Shown here piece by piece: positions 49,321 through 58,303 of a DNA stretch of 64,000 bases; the first letter of the stretch is position 1, and each line of letters opens with the position of its first letter. Origin of the DNA: Bacillota bacterium (GTDB taxonomy: Bacteria; Bacillota; Clostridia; Christensenellales; UMGS416); contig JAEYRH010000016.1 in assembly GCA_023435705.1 (NCBI GenBank), forward strand, positions 434,001 through 498,000. The letters are read 5' to 3'. The position numbers and the translations under genes are program-made. The notes below the pieces were generated by a model. It was not told where the DNA came from. It was given only the letters and a program-made list of their open reading frames with translations, and did no database searches.

Positions 49321-50490
49321 TCAGGTATTGACGTGATCCCGTCGCAACTTGGTAAGTAGAAACAGTCCAGCGCCGGCGGCAAGGGTGACCCACCCCATCG
49401 CCTGGAATGTTGCACGCATACCAATCCAGGTGGATAACACCCCACCCAGCAAAGCGCCGACCACCCGTGATGCACTGATGACTGCCGCATTCACCACCCC
49501 CTGCCCTGTCGCAGACAGCTCTTTGGGCAGGTTGTCATTCACATATCGGGCCAGCGCCAAATAAATCACGATCACTCCGGCACCATGCAGTGCGTAGAGT
49601 GCCAGCAGCTGCCACCATTGCGTCGAGATCGCTGTAAGAAACCACCGCAAAGCAAAGGCCGCTCCCGGGACAACCAACAGGCTGCGAATGGATATCCTGT
49701 GCAGGATCTTACCGCTGCACAACAGGAACGGCGTCTCAGCAGCAGCCATAATAAATATCCCGATGCCATAAACCCAACCTGGCGCTCCAAGGGAATTGAA
49801 ATAAATTGGTAAGAAAGCAATCGCGAGGCTGTGGGTAATATGAATGACAAAACTGTACACCAAGAGAATCCAGAATTCGTAATACTTGAAAAGATTTCGA
49901 ACACCCATTTTGTTGCCATTGCGCTGATAACCGGGTACTTCTGGAAGCAGGAAGCTTGCTGCCAACGCCAGCAGATTGATCATGCCACAGAGCAGAAAGA
50001 CCCGGCTGGGATCGCCGGAGGCCGCTACGCCCGCAGCCAAGCCTGCCAACGCAAACCCCCAGGAGTAGCTGATTCGCACCCCGCCAAACCGCTCAGGCGC
50101 ATGATCATGTTGCAACTCATCGAAAATGACTGCATTGGACAATCCTAGAGCGGCACTCTGCGAGGCGGTGAGGGCAGCCATCACCGCCAGCACATAAGGC
50201 CATGGTCCGGAGATTCTGTGCAGAAACGCGGATATCGCCTGCACAGCAAGAAGAATCCTCAATACGGCATTCTTGTTTCGGGCCCGGTCAGCAGCCAACG
50301 ACAGGAATGGCTGAAGGAGGATCGCAATGAACGCACTGGCAGCCGAAAGTGCGCCAATGGCCAAATCGGGATAGCCGATAGATTTCTGCCACAACGTCAC
50401 AAATGAGACGTACACGCTCATGCCGGCTGCAAACAGAAAGAAGAAAACCGACATTTTTGTGCATACCCTCCGAATGTAACTACTGCCCAT
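49321..50490 (-). CDS. MFS transporter (MFS_1-like, phenylpropionate/nucleoside-permease-like)
   Basis: 389 aa with about twelve membrane helices. It begins RRVCTKMSVFFFLFAAGMSVYVSFVTLW, and the loop after helix 2 has DRARNKN, the family variant of the MFS A-motif. The ATG at 50490 lies seven bases after GGAG. It is divergent from the heterodimeric ABC exporter, with 175 bases between the starts. Substrate unknown; the group contains both uptake and efflux carriers. Confidence 0.85.
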   Translation of the reverse strand: MGSSYIRRVCTKMSVFFFLFAAGMSVYVSFVTLWQKSIGYPDLAIGALSAASAFIAILLQPFLSLAADRARNKNAVLRILLAVQAISAFLHRISGPWPYVLAVMAALTASQSAALGLSNAVIFDELQHDHAPERFGGVRISYSWGFALAGLAAGVAASGDPSRVFLLCGMINLLALAASFLLPEVPGYQRNGNKMGVRNLFKYYEFWILLVYSFVIHITHSLAIAFLPIYFNSLGAPGWVYGIGIFIMAAAETPFLLCSGKILHRISIRSLLVVPGAAFALRWFLTAISTQWWQLLALYALHGAGVIVIYLALARYVNDNLPKELSATGQGVVNAAVISASRVVGALLGGVLSTWIGMRATFQAMGWVTLAAGAGLFLLTKLRRDHVNT

Positions 50491-50665
50491 TGGCGTTCTC
50501 CACAAAATTAGTAGTCTAACGAATAATTGTGCCGTCATTCATTGCACAGTGCGGCAAGAATGGTTTAGAATAAGCAACGTACTGCTTTTCACTATGTTGC
50601 CCAAAGGGCAGACGTCACAATTGCGAATGAGCCGGAGATCCCGGCTCACTGCGGGAGAATGCCAC

Positions 50666-52423
50666 TTGAACAGTTTCAAACGCATCATCAGCTTGATCAA
50701 ACCTTATCGTGGGAAATTCATCCTTGGCATGTCTATGACCTTAGGATTCGTAGGCACCGCCGTGGTAATGCCCATGGTTTCAAAATTCCTTGTGGACGAC
50801 GTAATTGAAGGCGGCCAGCTGCAGCACCTGATCACTGTGCTGGTGCTGATGATCGGCCTGGCATTTTTACGGGCAATCATGATTTTTATCCGCGGCCTCA
50901 CGCATGAGAGGATCTCTCAAAACGTTGTATTTGATCTCCGGCAAAGCCTGTATGATCATTTGCACAGCCTGCCCTGGCGGTTTTATGACAACCACAGGAT
51001 CGGCGAAATCATGAGCCGTATGACCGGTGACATGGAGGCTGTCCGAGCGCTGTTGGCCGGTGGATTGCCAGTGATTCTGGAGCATTCGGTGATGTTCACG
51101 GGCTCGATCATCGCAGTGTTTATGTTGGACTGGCGGCTGGCTCTGATCATCCTTTCTGTGACGCCCTTTGTGGCTTTGCTCACCAAAAAGTATGACAAGG
51201 TGGCCCGCCCCCAGCAGACCAGCATCCGGGAGCAAAACGCATTGCTGAACACCCGCACCCAGGAGAACATTTCCGGTGTGCGCGTGGTAAAGGCTTATGC
51301 CCGTGAGGATTTTGAAATAGATTCCTTCGATGCGTTGAACAACCGGCACCTTGAAATCGGCATTGACATCACACGCACCAATGCAGACTTCCACTCCATG
51401 CTGGATTTTATAGGTGCTCTCCCTTCAGCGCTGCTTATATTGGCTGGTGGCTATCTGGCCATCCGTGGAGTGATCAGCCCCGGCGACCTGGTGGCCGCCA
51501 TCGGCTATATCTGGATGATCATGATGCCGATGCGAAACATGGCGAACACAATCAACATGGTAACTCAGGCCATTTCATCTGGCGACCGGTTGTTCTATTA
51601 CAGTGACTTCGGCTCCGAAATCAAGGAAAAGCCGGAAGCCCGGATCCCCAAGGAGTTTCAAGGCCATGTCATATTTGAGAATGTGACGCTGAAGTATGAG
51701 GATGAGACGATACTGAACAACATCAGCTTTGAAGTGAAACCCGGCCAGACGCTGGCGATCATGGGCTCAACCGGTGCTGGGAAAACATCCATCGTAAACC
51801 TGATCGGCCGATTTTATGACGTAAGCTCCGGCTCGGTGACGGTGGACGGCATTGATGTGCGTGACTACAAGCTGCGGGAGCTCCGCCGCAGGATCGGGTA
51901 TGTGATGCAGGAGACCTTCCTCTTCAGCGAGACGCTCGAAAACAACATCGCCTTCGGCAACCCCGAGGCCACCCAAGAGGAGCTGGATCGGGCAGCATGT
52001 GCCGCTTGCGCGTCGGAATACATTTCCAAGCTGGACGAAGGCTATGACACGATTGTGGGTGAACGGGGCATGGGCCTCTCCGGCGGGCAGAAGCAACGGG
52101 CTGCCATCGCCAGGGCGTTGTGCTTCAATCCATCGATCCTGATCTTCGACGACGCCACATCTGCGGTGGATATGGAAACGGAATACGCGATCCAGCAGGC
52201 GCTCAAAGCTGAAGCTGAGAACCGGACGACGTTCATTGTGTCACACCGCATCTCCGCAGTGAAGGATGCCAACGAAATCATTGTGCTGGATTGCGGCGCC
52301 ATTGCTGAACGCGGCACACATGGAGAGCTGATGAAAAAGCGCGGCTTGTATTACAGAATCTTTATGGATCAATACCATGACTATACAACCGCTAACGACG
52401 GCGAAAGGCTGGTGGTGTGCTGA
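50666..52423 (+). CDS. Heterodimeric ABC exporter subunit 1 (non-catalytic Walker B)
   Basis: 585 aa: a six-helix type IV exporter transmembrane domain (about 1-320) and an ATPase domain. Walker A is GSTGAGKTS (about 367) and the signature is canonical LSGGQKQR (about 470). Walker B is ILIFDDATSAVD, so the catalytic Glu is replaced by Asp. This is the arrangement of the degenerate-site subunit in TM287/288 and BmrCD-type exporters. The TTG at 50666 follows GGGAG by eight bases; the frame is open to 50549, where it crosses a hairpin (GAGCCGG-AGATC-CCGGCTC, 50627-50645) in the leader. It overlaps subunit 2 (TGATG). Confidence 0.9.
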   Translation: MNSFKRIISLIKPYRGKFILGMSMTLGFVGTAVVMPMVSKFLVDDVIEGGQLQHLITVLVLMIGLAFLRAIMIFIRGLTHERISQNVVFDLRQSLYDHLHSLPWRFYDNHRIGEIMSRMTGDMEAVRALLAGGLPVILEHSVMFTGSIIAVFMLDWRLALIILSVTPFVALLTKKYDKVARPQQTSIREQNALLNTRTQENISGVRVVKAYAREDFEIDSFDALNNRHLEIGIDITRTNADFHSMLDFIGALPSALLILAGGYLAIRGVISPGDLVAAIGYIWMIMMPMRNMANTINMVTQAISSGDRLFYYSDFGSEIKEKPEARIPKEFQGHVIFENVTLKYEDETILNNISFEVKPGQTLAIMGSTGAGKTSIVNLIGRFYDVSSGSVTVDGIDVRDYKLRELRRRIGYVMQETFLFSETLENNIAFGNPEATQEELDRAACAACASEYISKLDEGYDTIVGERGMGLSGGQKQRAAIARALCFNPSILIFDDATSAVDMETEYAIQQALKAEAENRTTFIVSHRISAVKDANEIIVLDCGAIAERGTHGELMKKRGLYYRIFMDQYHDYTTANDGERLVVC

Positions 52424-54228
52424 TGGCAAGGGCAAGACGGGCGCTGTTGCTGGATGATGAGAAGTACATCAGCGGCTTCAACACACGCTATTTCATGCGA
52501 GCACTGGCATACCTCAAGCCATACAAAGGCAAGGTGGCTGTCTCTATTGTCGCAATGGTCATCAACATGCTTTGCGGACTCACCGGCCCCTGGCTCATTG
52601 GTCTTGCGCTGGACAGGTGCGTGACTGGCGGCGATATTTCATTGCTGCCCTGGATCGTGGCGGGGCTGGCGGGCTCAGCAGGCTTGGGTGCGATCATGCT
52701 GCGGACCAAGGTGCGCATGATGAACGTGACCGGCCGCAAGGCGCTTGCTGCAATGCGAGACGATCTGTTCCGTCATATTCAGACACTGGGGTTTGATTTT
52801 TTTGATTCGCGGCCAGCCGGGAAAATCATGATCCGGGTGATCAACGACATCGACTCACTGCTTTCGCTGTTTTCCCAAGGAATCGTCAACATGCTCACCA
52901 ACGCGCTTTCGATCCTTGTGATCGCGGGCCTTATGCTTGCATTAAACTGGAAGCTGGCACTGATCGCCTTCTCGGTGCTGCCGCTGCTGATCGTGATCGT
53001 GTTTGTGCTCAAGCCGAAGATCCGCAAGGCCTGGCGAGAGGTGCGATGGAAGTCCAGCTCGCTGAACGCCTATCTGCATGAAAGCCTCGCCGGCATGCGC
53101 GTGACGCAGGCCTTCACCCGCGAGGAGGAAAACAGTCGCATTTTCCGGCAGGCCAACGGCGAGATCCGCCGCACCTGGATGAAGGCAATCTTTGTGGGGG
53201 CCATTTTCTGGCCCGGCTTTGAACTGGTCGCATCCGCTGGCACCTGCCTTGTCTACTGGTTCGGCGTGCACTGGATGAACGCTCCAGTAGATCCGATTTC
53301 GATGGGCACGCTGTTCTCAATGGTGTGGTATCTGGGCCGTTTCTGGGAACCATTGAACCAGATTTCCAACATCTATTATGAAATCCTCTCGGCTATGGCT
53401 TCTCTGGAGCGTATCTATGAGATAATGGACACTCCGGCCATCATCAAGGACAAGGAAGGCTGCCAGGAAATTCCCGAGATCAAGGGCCGGGTGGAGTTCG
53501 ACCATGTGACCTTCGGCTATGATTATGATGCCGGCCAGGTGGTGCTGGACGATGTGAGCTTCACCGTGGAGCCAGGCCGCACTGTGGCGCTGGTGGGCCC
53601 CACCGGCGCCGGAAAATCCACGGTGGTCAGCCTGATCAGCCGCTTTTACGATGTGAATCAGGGCCGCCTGTTGATCGATGGCTACGATATCCGCGATGTG
53701 AGCCTCCGGTCACTTCGCAAACAGATGGGCATCATGCTGCAGGATTCGTTTATCTTCTCCGGCACACTGATGGACAACATCCGGTATGGACGTCTGGATG
53801 CCTCCGACGAAGAAGTGATCGAAGCAGCCAAGGCCGTGCATGCCCATGATTTCATCATGCAGATGGAGAATGGGTATCAAACTGAGGTGCGTGAGCGCGG
53901 CAGCCGCCTTTCCACCGGCCAAAAGCAACTGATCAGCTTTGCGCGGGCATTGCTGGCCAACCCCAGGATCCTCATTCTGGATGAAGCAACTGCATCAATC
54001 GATACTCACACCGAGATCCTCATCCAGATGGCGTTGGAGAAAGTGCTTAAGGGCCGCACCAGTTTTGTGATCGCCCACCGGCTTTCCACCATCCGCAAGG
54101 CTGATTGCATTATGGTGGTGGACCAAGGGAAGATCATCGAGGCGGGCAGCCATGACGAGTTGATGGAGAAGAAGGGTGCCTACCGTGATCTGTGCGAGGC
54201 GCAATACCGTTTCATGCAGGCGGTATAG
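52423..54228 (+). CDS. Heterodimeric ABC exporter subunit 2 (catalytic Walker B, variant signature)
   Basis: 601 aa: an N-terminal extension, six membrane helices and an ATPase with Walker A GPTGAGKST (about 392). The signature is LSTGQKQL, a change from LSGGQ. Walker B is ILILDEATASID with the catalytic Glu intact. Together with subunit 1, the pair has one consensus site (this Walker B with the partner's LSGGQ) and one degenerate site. The start ATG shares a base with the partner's stop, with a GGTGG-type SD. It exports drugs, lipids or peptides. Confidence 0.9.
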   Translation: MARARRALLLDDEKYISGFNTRYFMRALAYLKPYKGKVAVSIVAMVINMLCGLTGPWLIGLALDRCVTGGDISLLPWIVAGLAGSAGLGAIMLRTKVRMMNVTGRKALAAMRDDLFRHIQTLGFDFFDSRPAGKIMIRVINDIDSLLSLFSQGIVNMLTNALSILVIAGLMLALNWKLALIAFSVLPLLIVIVFVLKPKIRKAWREVRWKSSSLNAYLHESLAGMRVTQAFTREEENSRIFRQANGEIRRTWMKAIFVGAIFWPGFELVASAGTCLVYWFGVHWMNAPVDPISMGTLFSMVWYLGRFWEPLNQISNIYYEILSAMASLERIYEIMDTPAIIKDKEGCQEIPEIKGRVEFDHVTFGYDYDAGQVVLDDVSFTVEPGRTVALVGPTGAGKSTVVSLISRFYDVNQGRLLIDGYDIRDVSLRSLRKQMGIMLQDSFIFSGTLMDNIRYGRLDASDEEVIEAAKAVHAHDFIMQMENGYQTEVRERGSRLSTGQKQLISFARALLANPRILILDEATASIDTHTEILIQMALEKVLKGRTSFVIAHRLSTIRKADCIMVVDQGKIIEAGSHDELMEKKGAYRDLCEAQYRFMQAV

Positions 54229-54260
54229 CAAATCCTATTCCGAAAGCGAACTGCTAAATG

Positions 54261-54277
54261 GGCTGCGTTTCGCAGCC
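54261..54277. repeat. Short hairpin next to a DnaA-box-like site
   Basis: Stem GGCTGCG / CGCAGCC with loop TTT, directly followed by TGTGGATCA. There is no T tract on the plus strand, so it is not clearly a terminator for the ABC exporter. Confidence 0.4.
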
Positions 54278-54482
54278 TGTGGATCAAGCAAAACAATATA
54301 CAACCAGGTGTTTACCAAATATGATTAACAAAACAGGCTGCCCCCGCATGAATGGCCGTTCGCGGGGGCAGCCTGCTCTATCCACAGATTTTATCCACAA
54401 TTCCACAGTCTGATCGAGTTATTCGCCCTTATTCTGAAATAATCACGGTTTTACGGCGGTTTCCCGATCGATGTTATCCACA
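54278..54482. promoter_or_regulatory. Cluster of four DnaA-box-like sites
   Basis: TTATCCACA occurs perfectly at 54391-54399 and 54474-54482. CTATCCACA (one mismatch) is at 54378-54386, 13 bases from the second box, and TGTGGATCA (one mismatch, opposite strand) is at 54278-54286. The stretch 54287-54333 is AT-rich. No dnaA or dnaN gene is near, and the flanking genes converge on the region, so a role as titration or control locus is likelier than oriC. Confidence 0.65.
54327..54375 (-). terminator. Long hairpin, probable terminator of the DUF1858 gene
   Basis: A 14-bp perfect stem CAGGCTGCCCCCGC (54334-54347) / GCGGGGGCAGCCTG (54362-54375), with a partly paired 14-base loop. On the minus strand it is followed by TTTTGTT. 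It stands about 110 bases past the DUF1858 stop and sits inside the DnaA-box cluster. Confidence 0.65.
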
Positions 54483-54485
54483 GCC

Positions 54486-54689
54486 CTACTTGTTGGACAA
54501 ATGCTCATTGAGCTTTTTGACGACCTCATCCGGGTCGATGCCATGGGTGGCGCATGCGGCTTCGATGCTCTCTGCCGATGCCATCGGGCACCCGATGCAA
54601 TGCATGCCAAAGCCAAGGAAAATGTTCGCTGTGGACATATCCATCTTGAGTACGTCAGAAATCTGCATATCCTTTGTTACCTGTTGCAT
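54486..54689 (-). CDS. DUF1858 domain protein (hybrid-cluster-associated disulfide type)
   Basis: 67 aa with the family pattern ISDVLKMD...IFLGFGMHCIGCPMASAESIEAAC. The C-x2-C pair is proposed to form a redox disulfide. It is a common small protein of anaerobes, often beside hybrid-cluster or Fe-S proteins, function unknown. AGGAGG lies seven bases before the ATG. The LiaF-like gene lies upstream on the same strand, 38 bases away, so the two may be co-transcribed. Confidence 0.9.
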   Translation of the reverse strand: MQQVTKDMQISDVLKMDMSTANIFLGFGMHCIGCPMASAESIEAACATHGIDPDEVVKKLNEHLSNK

Positions 54690-54727
54690 GATAAGCCTCC
54701 TGAAATAGATTCTTTATGGAACTCGCT

Positions 54728-55240
54728 TTATTTTGTAATCGAGGCGCTGCCAAATGCCGTCGACACATCCACTGTTATGATGTTCCCATCACCCGAACCA
54801 TACTCTTCTTCCTTTGTGTCAAACGAGAAGGATTGGTCTGGCATGTTCACCGATCCAAAAGCGCTGGAAGCCTTGACCTTCGTCTTTGCGGCCGGAAGCT
54901 TGACCGAGCAGGACCCAAACAGGCTGTGGATGGTGACATCGGAGCCCGGCATCAGATCCGTCAGGTCATAGTTTGCCGATCCAAAGAGCACAAAATACTC
55001 ACCGCTGCCTGTTACGCTTACAGACTCCCAGCTTGAAAATGCGACTGTGTTGTTCTCTTTGATCTGGTACCGATCCCAGCCCAGGTTGCTTGTAAAAAGA
55101 GAAACGCCCACCAGCAGAACAAAGAGACCGAACAGCATGCGCCCCACATTGACATGCATCTTAAGCAGCAGTGTGGCAAGGATGAGCACGCCGGACGCCA
55201 ACAAGAAAACGCCAAAGAATAGCATGCTAAAAAGCGCCAT
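54728..55240 (-). CDS. LiaF-like membrane protein (cell-wall-stress response C-terminal domain)
   Basis: 170 aa. Two hydrophobic helices (about 4-26 and 32-50) are followed by a beta-rich domain with repeated FGS motifs (LFGSANYDL, LFGSCSVKLP, AFGSVNMP, AFGSASI), the mark of LiaF C-terminal/DUF2154-like beta-helix domains. LiaF inhibits the LiaRS envelope-stress system in Bacillus, but no liaR or liaS is in this window. It is shorter than LiaF proper and may be a relative of other function. AAGGAG lies seven bases before the ATG. Confidence 0.75.
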   Translation of the reverse strand: MALFSMLFFGVFLLASGVLILATLLLKMHVNVGRMLFGLFVLLVGVSLFTSNLGWDRYQIKENNTVAFSSWESVSVTGSGEYFVLFGSANYDLTDLMPGSDVTIHSLFGSCSVKLPAAKTKVKASSAFGSVNMPDQSFSFDTKEEEYGSGDGNIITVDVSTAFGSASITK

Positions 55241-55302
55241 GACGCCACTCCTTCATCAATAAACGTGAAGATATCTCATCATAACCCAAATGCTGGGTGC
55301 AG

Positions 55303-56538
55303 TCAACAACTGTGGCCTGCCAAATAACCGGTGGAGAACGCAATTTGGAGGTTGAAGCCACCGGTCAGCGCGTCCACATCCAGCAGCTCGCCGCAAATGA
55401 AAAGGCCCGCCACGAGCTTTGATTCCATTGTATTGGGCGAAACCTCCTTGCAGGATACGCCGCCGCGGGTGATCACTGCTTCTGCCAGTGGCCGCAGCAC
55501 CTTGGGAGTCAGATGCACATCCTTGAGTGCCGCCGCCAACCTGCCCCTCTGCTCTCTGGTGACCTGGTTGCAGGCGAGCTCGCCGTCAAGGCTCGCCAAC
55601 TCCAATGCAATTGGGCAAAACCTGCTTGGCAGCAGCTCGTGCAAAGAGTTCTTTAGCGCCCGGTTGGGGTTGATTTGAAAATCCCTGAGAATGCGGGCAT
55701 CCAGTTGTTCCGGATCCAAACCCGGCTTCATGTCCAGCGAGAGTCTCGCTTCCGCCAGGGCATCGGCCTTGATCAGGCTGCTGGCAGTCAAAACCAGCGG
55801 GCCGCTCACACCGAAATGGGTGAAGAGCATCTCCCCCACCTCGGAAAACACTTTCTTCTTGCCCTGCCAGGCGGTCAGGCGCACGTTTTTCAACGCCAGG
55901 CCCTGCAGCTCCGCAGCCCACTTTTCCGCTGTCTCAATCGGCACCAGTGCTGGCAGTGGTGCGTTCACCGTGTGCCCCATTTCTGCCGCGAGGCGGTAGC
56001 CGTCGCCGGTGGAGCCGGTCATCGGATAGGAGGCTCCACCTGTGGCCAGAATGACCGCGCGGCATGGAAACTCTCTGCCGTCCTCCAGCCTGACAACCGA
56101 CACAGCGCCATTCTCACTCGCAATGGCGCTCACACGGGCGTTCAGGATCACGCGCACGCCCAAGCGGTGCAATTCATTCTGAAGCGCCCGGGTGATGTCA
56201 CTGGCCTTGTAGGATGCCGGGAAGACCCTCCTGCCCCGCTCTTCCACAAGCGGCACGCCCAGCCGCTCCACAGTCTCCATCAAATCCCTGCTGCCCAACG
56301 CCGAAAACGCGCTGAACAGGAACTTTCCGTTGCGCACCGTGTTGGCAATGAGCTGCTCCCGGTCAGAGGCGTTGGTGAGATTGCAGCGGCCCTTGCCGGT
56401 AATATAAAGCTTTTTGCCAAGCTTCTCGTTGCGTTCCAACAGTGTGACCGCAAGGCCGCGCCGGGCCGCCTCCATGGAGGCCATCATACCGGCGGGACCG
56501 CCGCCTACCACAACTACATCCTGCACTAACACATTCAT
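55303..56538 (-). CDS. HI0933-family FAD-dependent oxidoreductase
   Basis: 411 aa. The N-terminal dinucleotide-binding loop is VVVGGGPAGMMAS (GGGPAG at residues 12-17), followed by GKKLYITGKGRCNLTNA, which is diagnostic for the HI0933/YhiN group, and a C-terminal GELLDVDALTGGFNLQ. The function is unsettled; it is annotated as aminoacetone oxidase-like or BaiN-like flavoprotein. The ATG at 56538 lies 10 bases after the stop of the RpiR regulator gene; the SD is weak. The frame is open far upstream, but only as an overlap of that gene. Confidence 0.88.
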   Translation of the reverse strand: MNVLVQDVVVVGGGPAGMMASMEAARRGLAVTLLERNEKLGKKLYITGKGRCNLTNASDREQLIANTVRNGKFLFSAFSALGSRDLMETVERLGVPLVEERGRRVFPASYKASDITRALQNELHRLGVRVILNARVSAIASENGAVSVVRLEDGREFPCRAVILATGGASYPMTGSTGDGYRLAAEMGHTVNAPLPALVPIETAEKWAAELQGLALKNVRLTAWQGKKKVFSEVGEMLFTHFGVSGPLVLTASSLIKADALAEARLSLDMKPGLDPEQLDARILRDFQINPNRALKNSLHELLPSRFCPIALELASLDGELACNQVTREQRGRLAAALKDVHLTPKVLRPLAEAVITRGGVSCKEVSPNTMESKLVAGLFICGELLDVDALTGGFNLQIAFSTGYLAGHSC

Positions 56539-56548
56539 GTTGACAGGA

Positions 56549-57412
56549 TTACCGGCCCTTTTCAATGTATACGCTGTATTGATCCCAGATGCGCTCCAGC
56601 TCCATGAAGTTCTCCGAAGCCTCCTGGCGCTTCTGCAGGCCAATGGCCACGATGAAGGCGTTGGCGATGGAGAATGGTGCCACAAGAGAATCCACGAAGG
56701 AAGCGATATTGCTGTGTGCCACCAGCACATGGTTGGCGTATTCGTTTAGTGGTGAAGCACCGGAGTCGGTGATGGCGATGATTTTGGCCCCCTTCTCCTT
56801 GGCAAAGCGCACACCCTCAATCGTGCGCTTGGAATAACGGGGGAAGCTGATGCCGATCAGCACATCATCACTCTCAATATGAACCAGCTGCTCCATGATG
56901 TCGTTGATGCCGGAGGTGACAATCTGCACATTGTCCAGCAGGAAATTCAGATAGTAACCCATGAACTGCGCCAACGGGGCTGAGCTTCGGGCTCCCAGCA
57001 CATAAACACGGTGAGAATTATATACCAGATCCACCACCTGATCGAATTCCTCGGCATCGATGCTCTCGATGGTCTGCCTCAGGTTGCTCATGTCTGCCCG
57101 AAGCACGGTGCGCAGCACCATGGAGCGGCTCATATCACTGGTCATCTCCATGCGCTGCAGCGTGGTCAGGCGGTTGCGCACCATGTCCTGAAGGGCCTTC
57201 TGCAGCTGCGGATAACCGGAATAGCCCAGATCCATCGCAAACCGCACCACCGTGGATTCACTCACGCCCACGCTGTCGCCCAAGCGCAGCGCAGTCATAT
57301 AGGCGGCCTTGTCATAGTTCTTCATAATGAAGTCCGCAATGCGCTTCTGACCCTTGCTCATATCGGGAAGTGACGCTTCAATGCGTTGGCTCAGGTCTTT
57401 CGTATCCGGCAT
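56549..57412 (-). CDS. MurR/RpiR-family transcriptional regulator
   Basis: 287 aa. An N-terminal HTH_6 domain (about 1-78, with SVGVSESTVVRFAMDLGYSG as its recognition region) is followed by a SIS sugar-phosphate-binding domain (about 125-260, with GARSSAPLAQ and SFPRYSKRT). Members repress or activate sugar and amino-sugar catabolism in response to a phosphosugar. GAGGTGAT precedes the ATG at 57412. It lies between surE and the flavoprotein gene and has no sugar operon beside it, so its ligand cannot be inferred. Confidence 0.92.
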   Translation of the reverse strand: MPDTKDLSQRIEASLPDMSKGQKRIADFIMKNYDKAAYMTALRLGDSVGVSESTVVRFAMDLGYSGYPQLQKALQDMVRNRLTTLQRMEMTSDMSRSMVLRTVLRADMSNLRQTIESIDAEEFDQVVDLVYNSHRVYVLGARSSAPLAQFMGYYLNFLLDNVQIVTSGINDIMEQLVHIESDDVLIGISFPRYSKRTIEGVRFAKEKGAKIIAITDSGASPLNEYANHVLVAHSNIASFVDSLVAPFSIANAFIVAIGLQKRQEASENFMELERIWDQYSVYIEKGR

Positions 57413-57443
57413 GAGATCACCTCAGCGTTTTTCTGACTCTATT

Positions 57444-58217
57444 TTACACAAAATCCAGCATTTGTTCAAACTTTTGCACATGGGCTGCCACATCGGCCAG
57501 CACAGAGTCATCGGTCAGGTCAAACCGAAGAGGGGTCACAGTGATATAACTGCTCTCCAGCCAAGAATCGTCGGTGTCGGATTCATGAGACGCCGGGATC
57601 TTGTCGCCAGCCAGCCAGTAATACTTCCGCCCCCTGGGATCTTCCCTCTCCAGATAATTCTCACCATAGTCCAGCACGCCAAGCCGGGTCACCTTGATGC
57701 CCCTGGGAGCACCCTGTGGGATGTTGATGTTGATCAAGGTGCCGAAGGGCATCGGAAACTTCATCGCGATGCCCACCGCCTGCCGTGCCCAGCGGGCCGC
57801 CAGGTCAAAATCCCAGTTGTCACCCCAGCCCAATGACACCGCAATGGACGGGATACCCTGCATGGCTCCCTCCATCGCGGCAGACACGGTGCCGGAAAAG
57901 AGCACGTCGGTGCCCAGATTGGCACCCCGGTTGATGCCGGAGACCACAAGGTCCGGCTTTTCATGAAACACCCGGTCAATGGCAAGCTTCACACAGTCTG
58001 TGGGGGTGCCGTCCACACTGTAACTTGGGAAAGGAATGCCGGGCAAAGATACCTTTTCCAGCCGAAGCGGCCTGCTCATCGTGAGCGCCCGGCCCACAGC
58101 GCTTTGCTCGTTTTCCGGCGCGCACACGATTACTTCCCCGAATGCCGATACCGCTCCGGCCAGCGCGGCGATGCCGGGAGCGCGGATTCCATCGTCATTT
58201 GCTACAAGGATTTTCAT
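57444..58217 (-). CDS. surE: 5'/3'-nucleotidase SurE
   Basis: 257 aa. The metal-binding NDDG (residues 7-10) and SAVGRALT are followed by the signature SGINRGANLGTDVLFSGT. It hydrolyses nucleoside monophosphates and short polyphosphates with a divalent metal. The ATG at 58217 follows GGAG by eight bases; a GTG nine bases upstream is the other in-frame option. It lies 86 bases downstream of addA on the same strand. Confidence 0.94.
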   Translation of the reverse strand: MKILVANDDGIRAPGIAALAGAVSAFGEVIVCAPENEQSAVGRALTMSRPLRLEKVSLPGIPFPSYSVDGTPTDCVKLAIDRVFHEKPDLVVSGINRGANLGTDVLFSGTVSAAMEGAMQGIPSIAVSLGWGDNWDFDLAARWARQAVGIAMKFPMPFGTLININIPQGAPRGIKVTRLGVLDYGENYLEREDPRGRKYYWLAGDKIPASHESDTDDSWLESSYITVTPLRFDLTDDSVLADVAAHVQKFEQMLDFV

Positions 58218-58303
58218 GAAGTACACTCCATATCAAATTGCTGTTCGTCAGAAGTATACCATCCACAGTCAGATAGATACAGGCAATCTTGGTATGATGC
58301 TGG

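Noticed and set aside
50627..50645. Hairpin GAGCCGG/CCGGCTC in the ABC exporter leader as a terminator or riboswitch
   Set aside because: No T tract follows and no known riboswitch core is visible; it may be chance or a weak leader structure.
54278..54482. Chromosomal origin oriC at the DnaA-box cluster
   Set aside because: No dnaA, dnaN, rpmH or gidA-type genes nearby, and the flanking genes are transcribed toward rather than away from the site.
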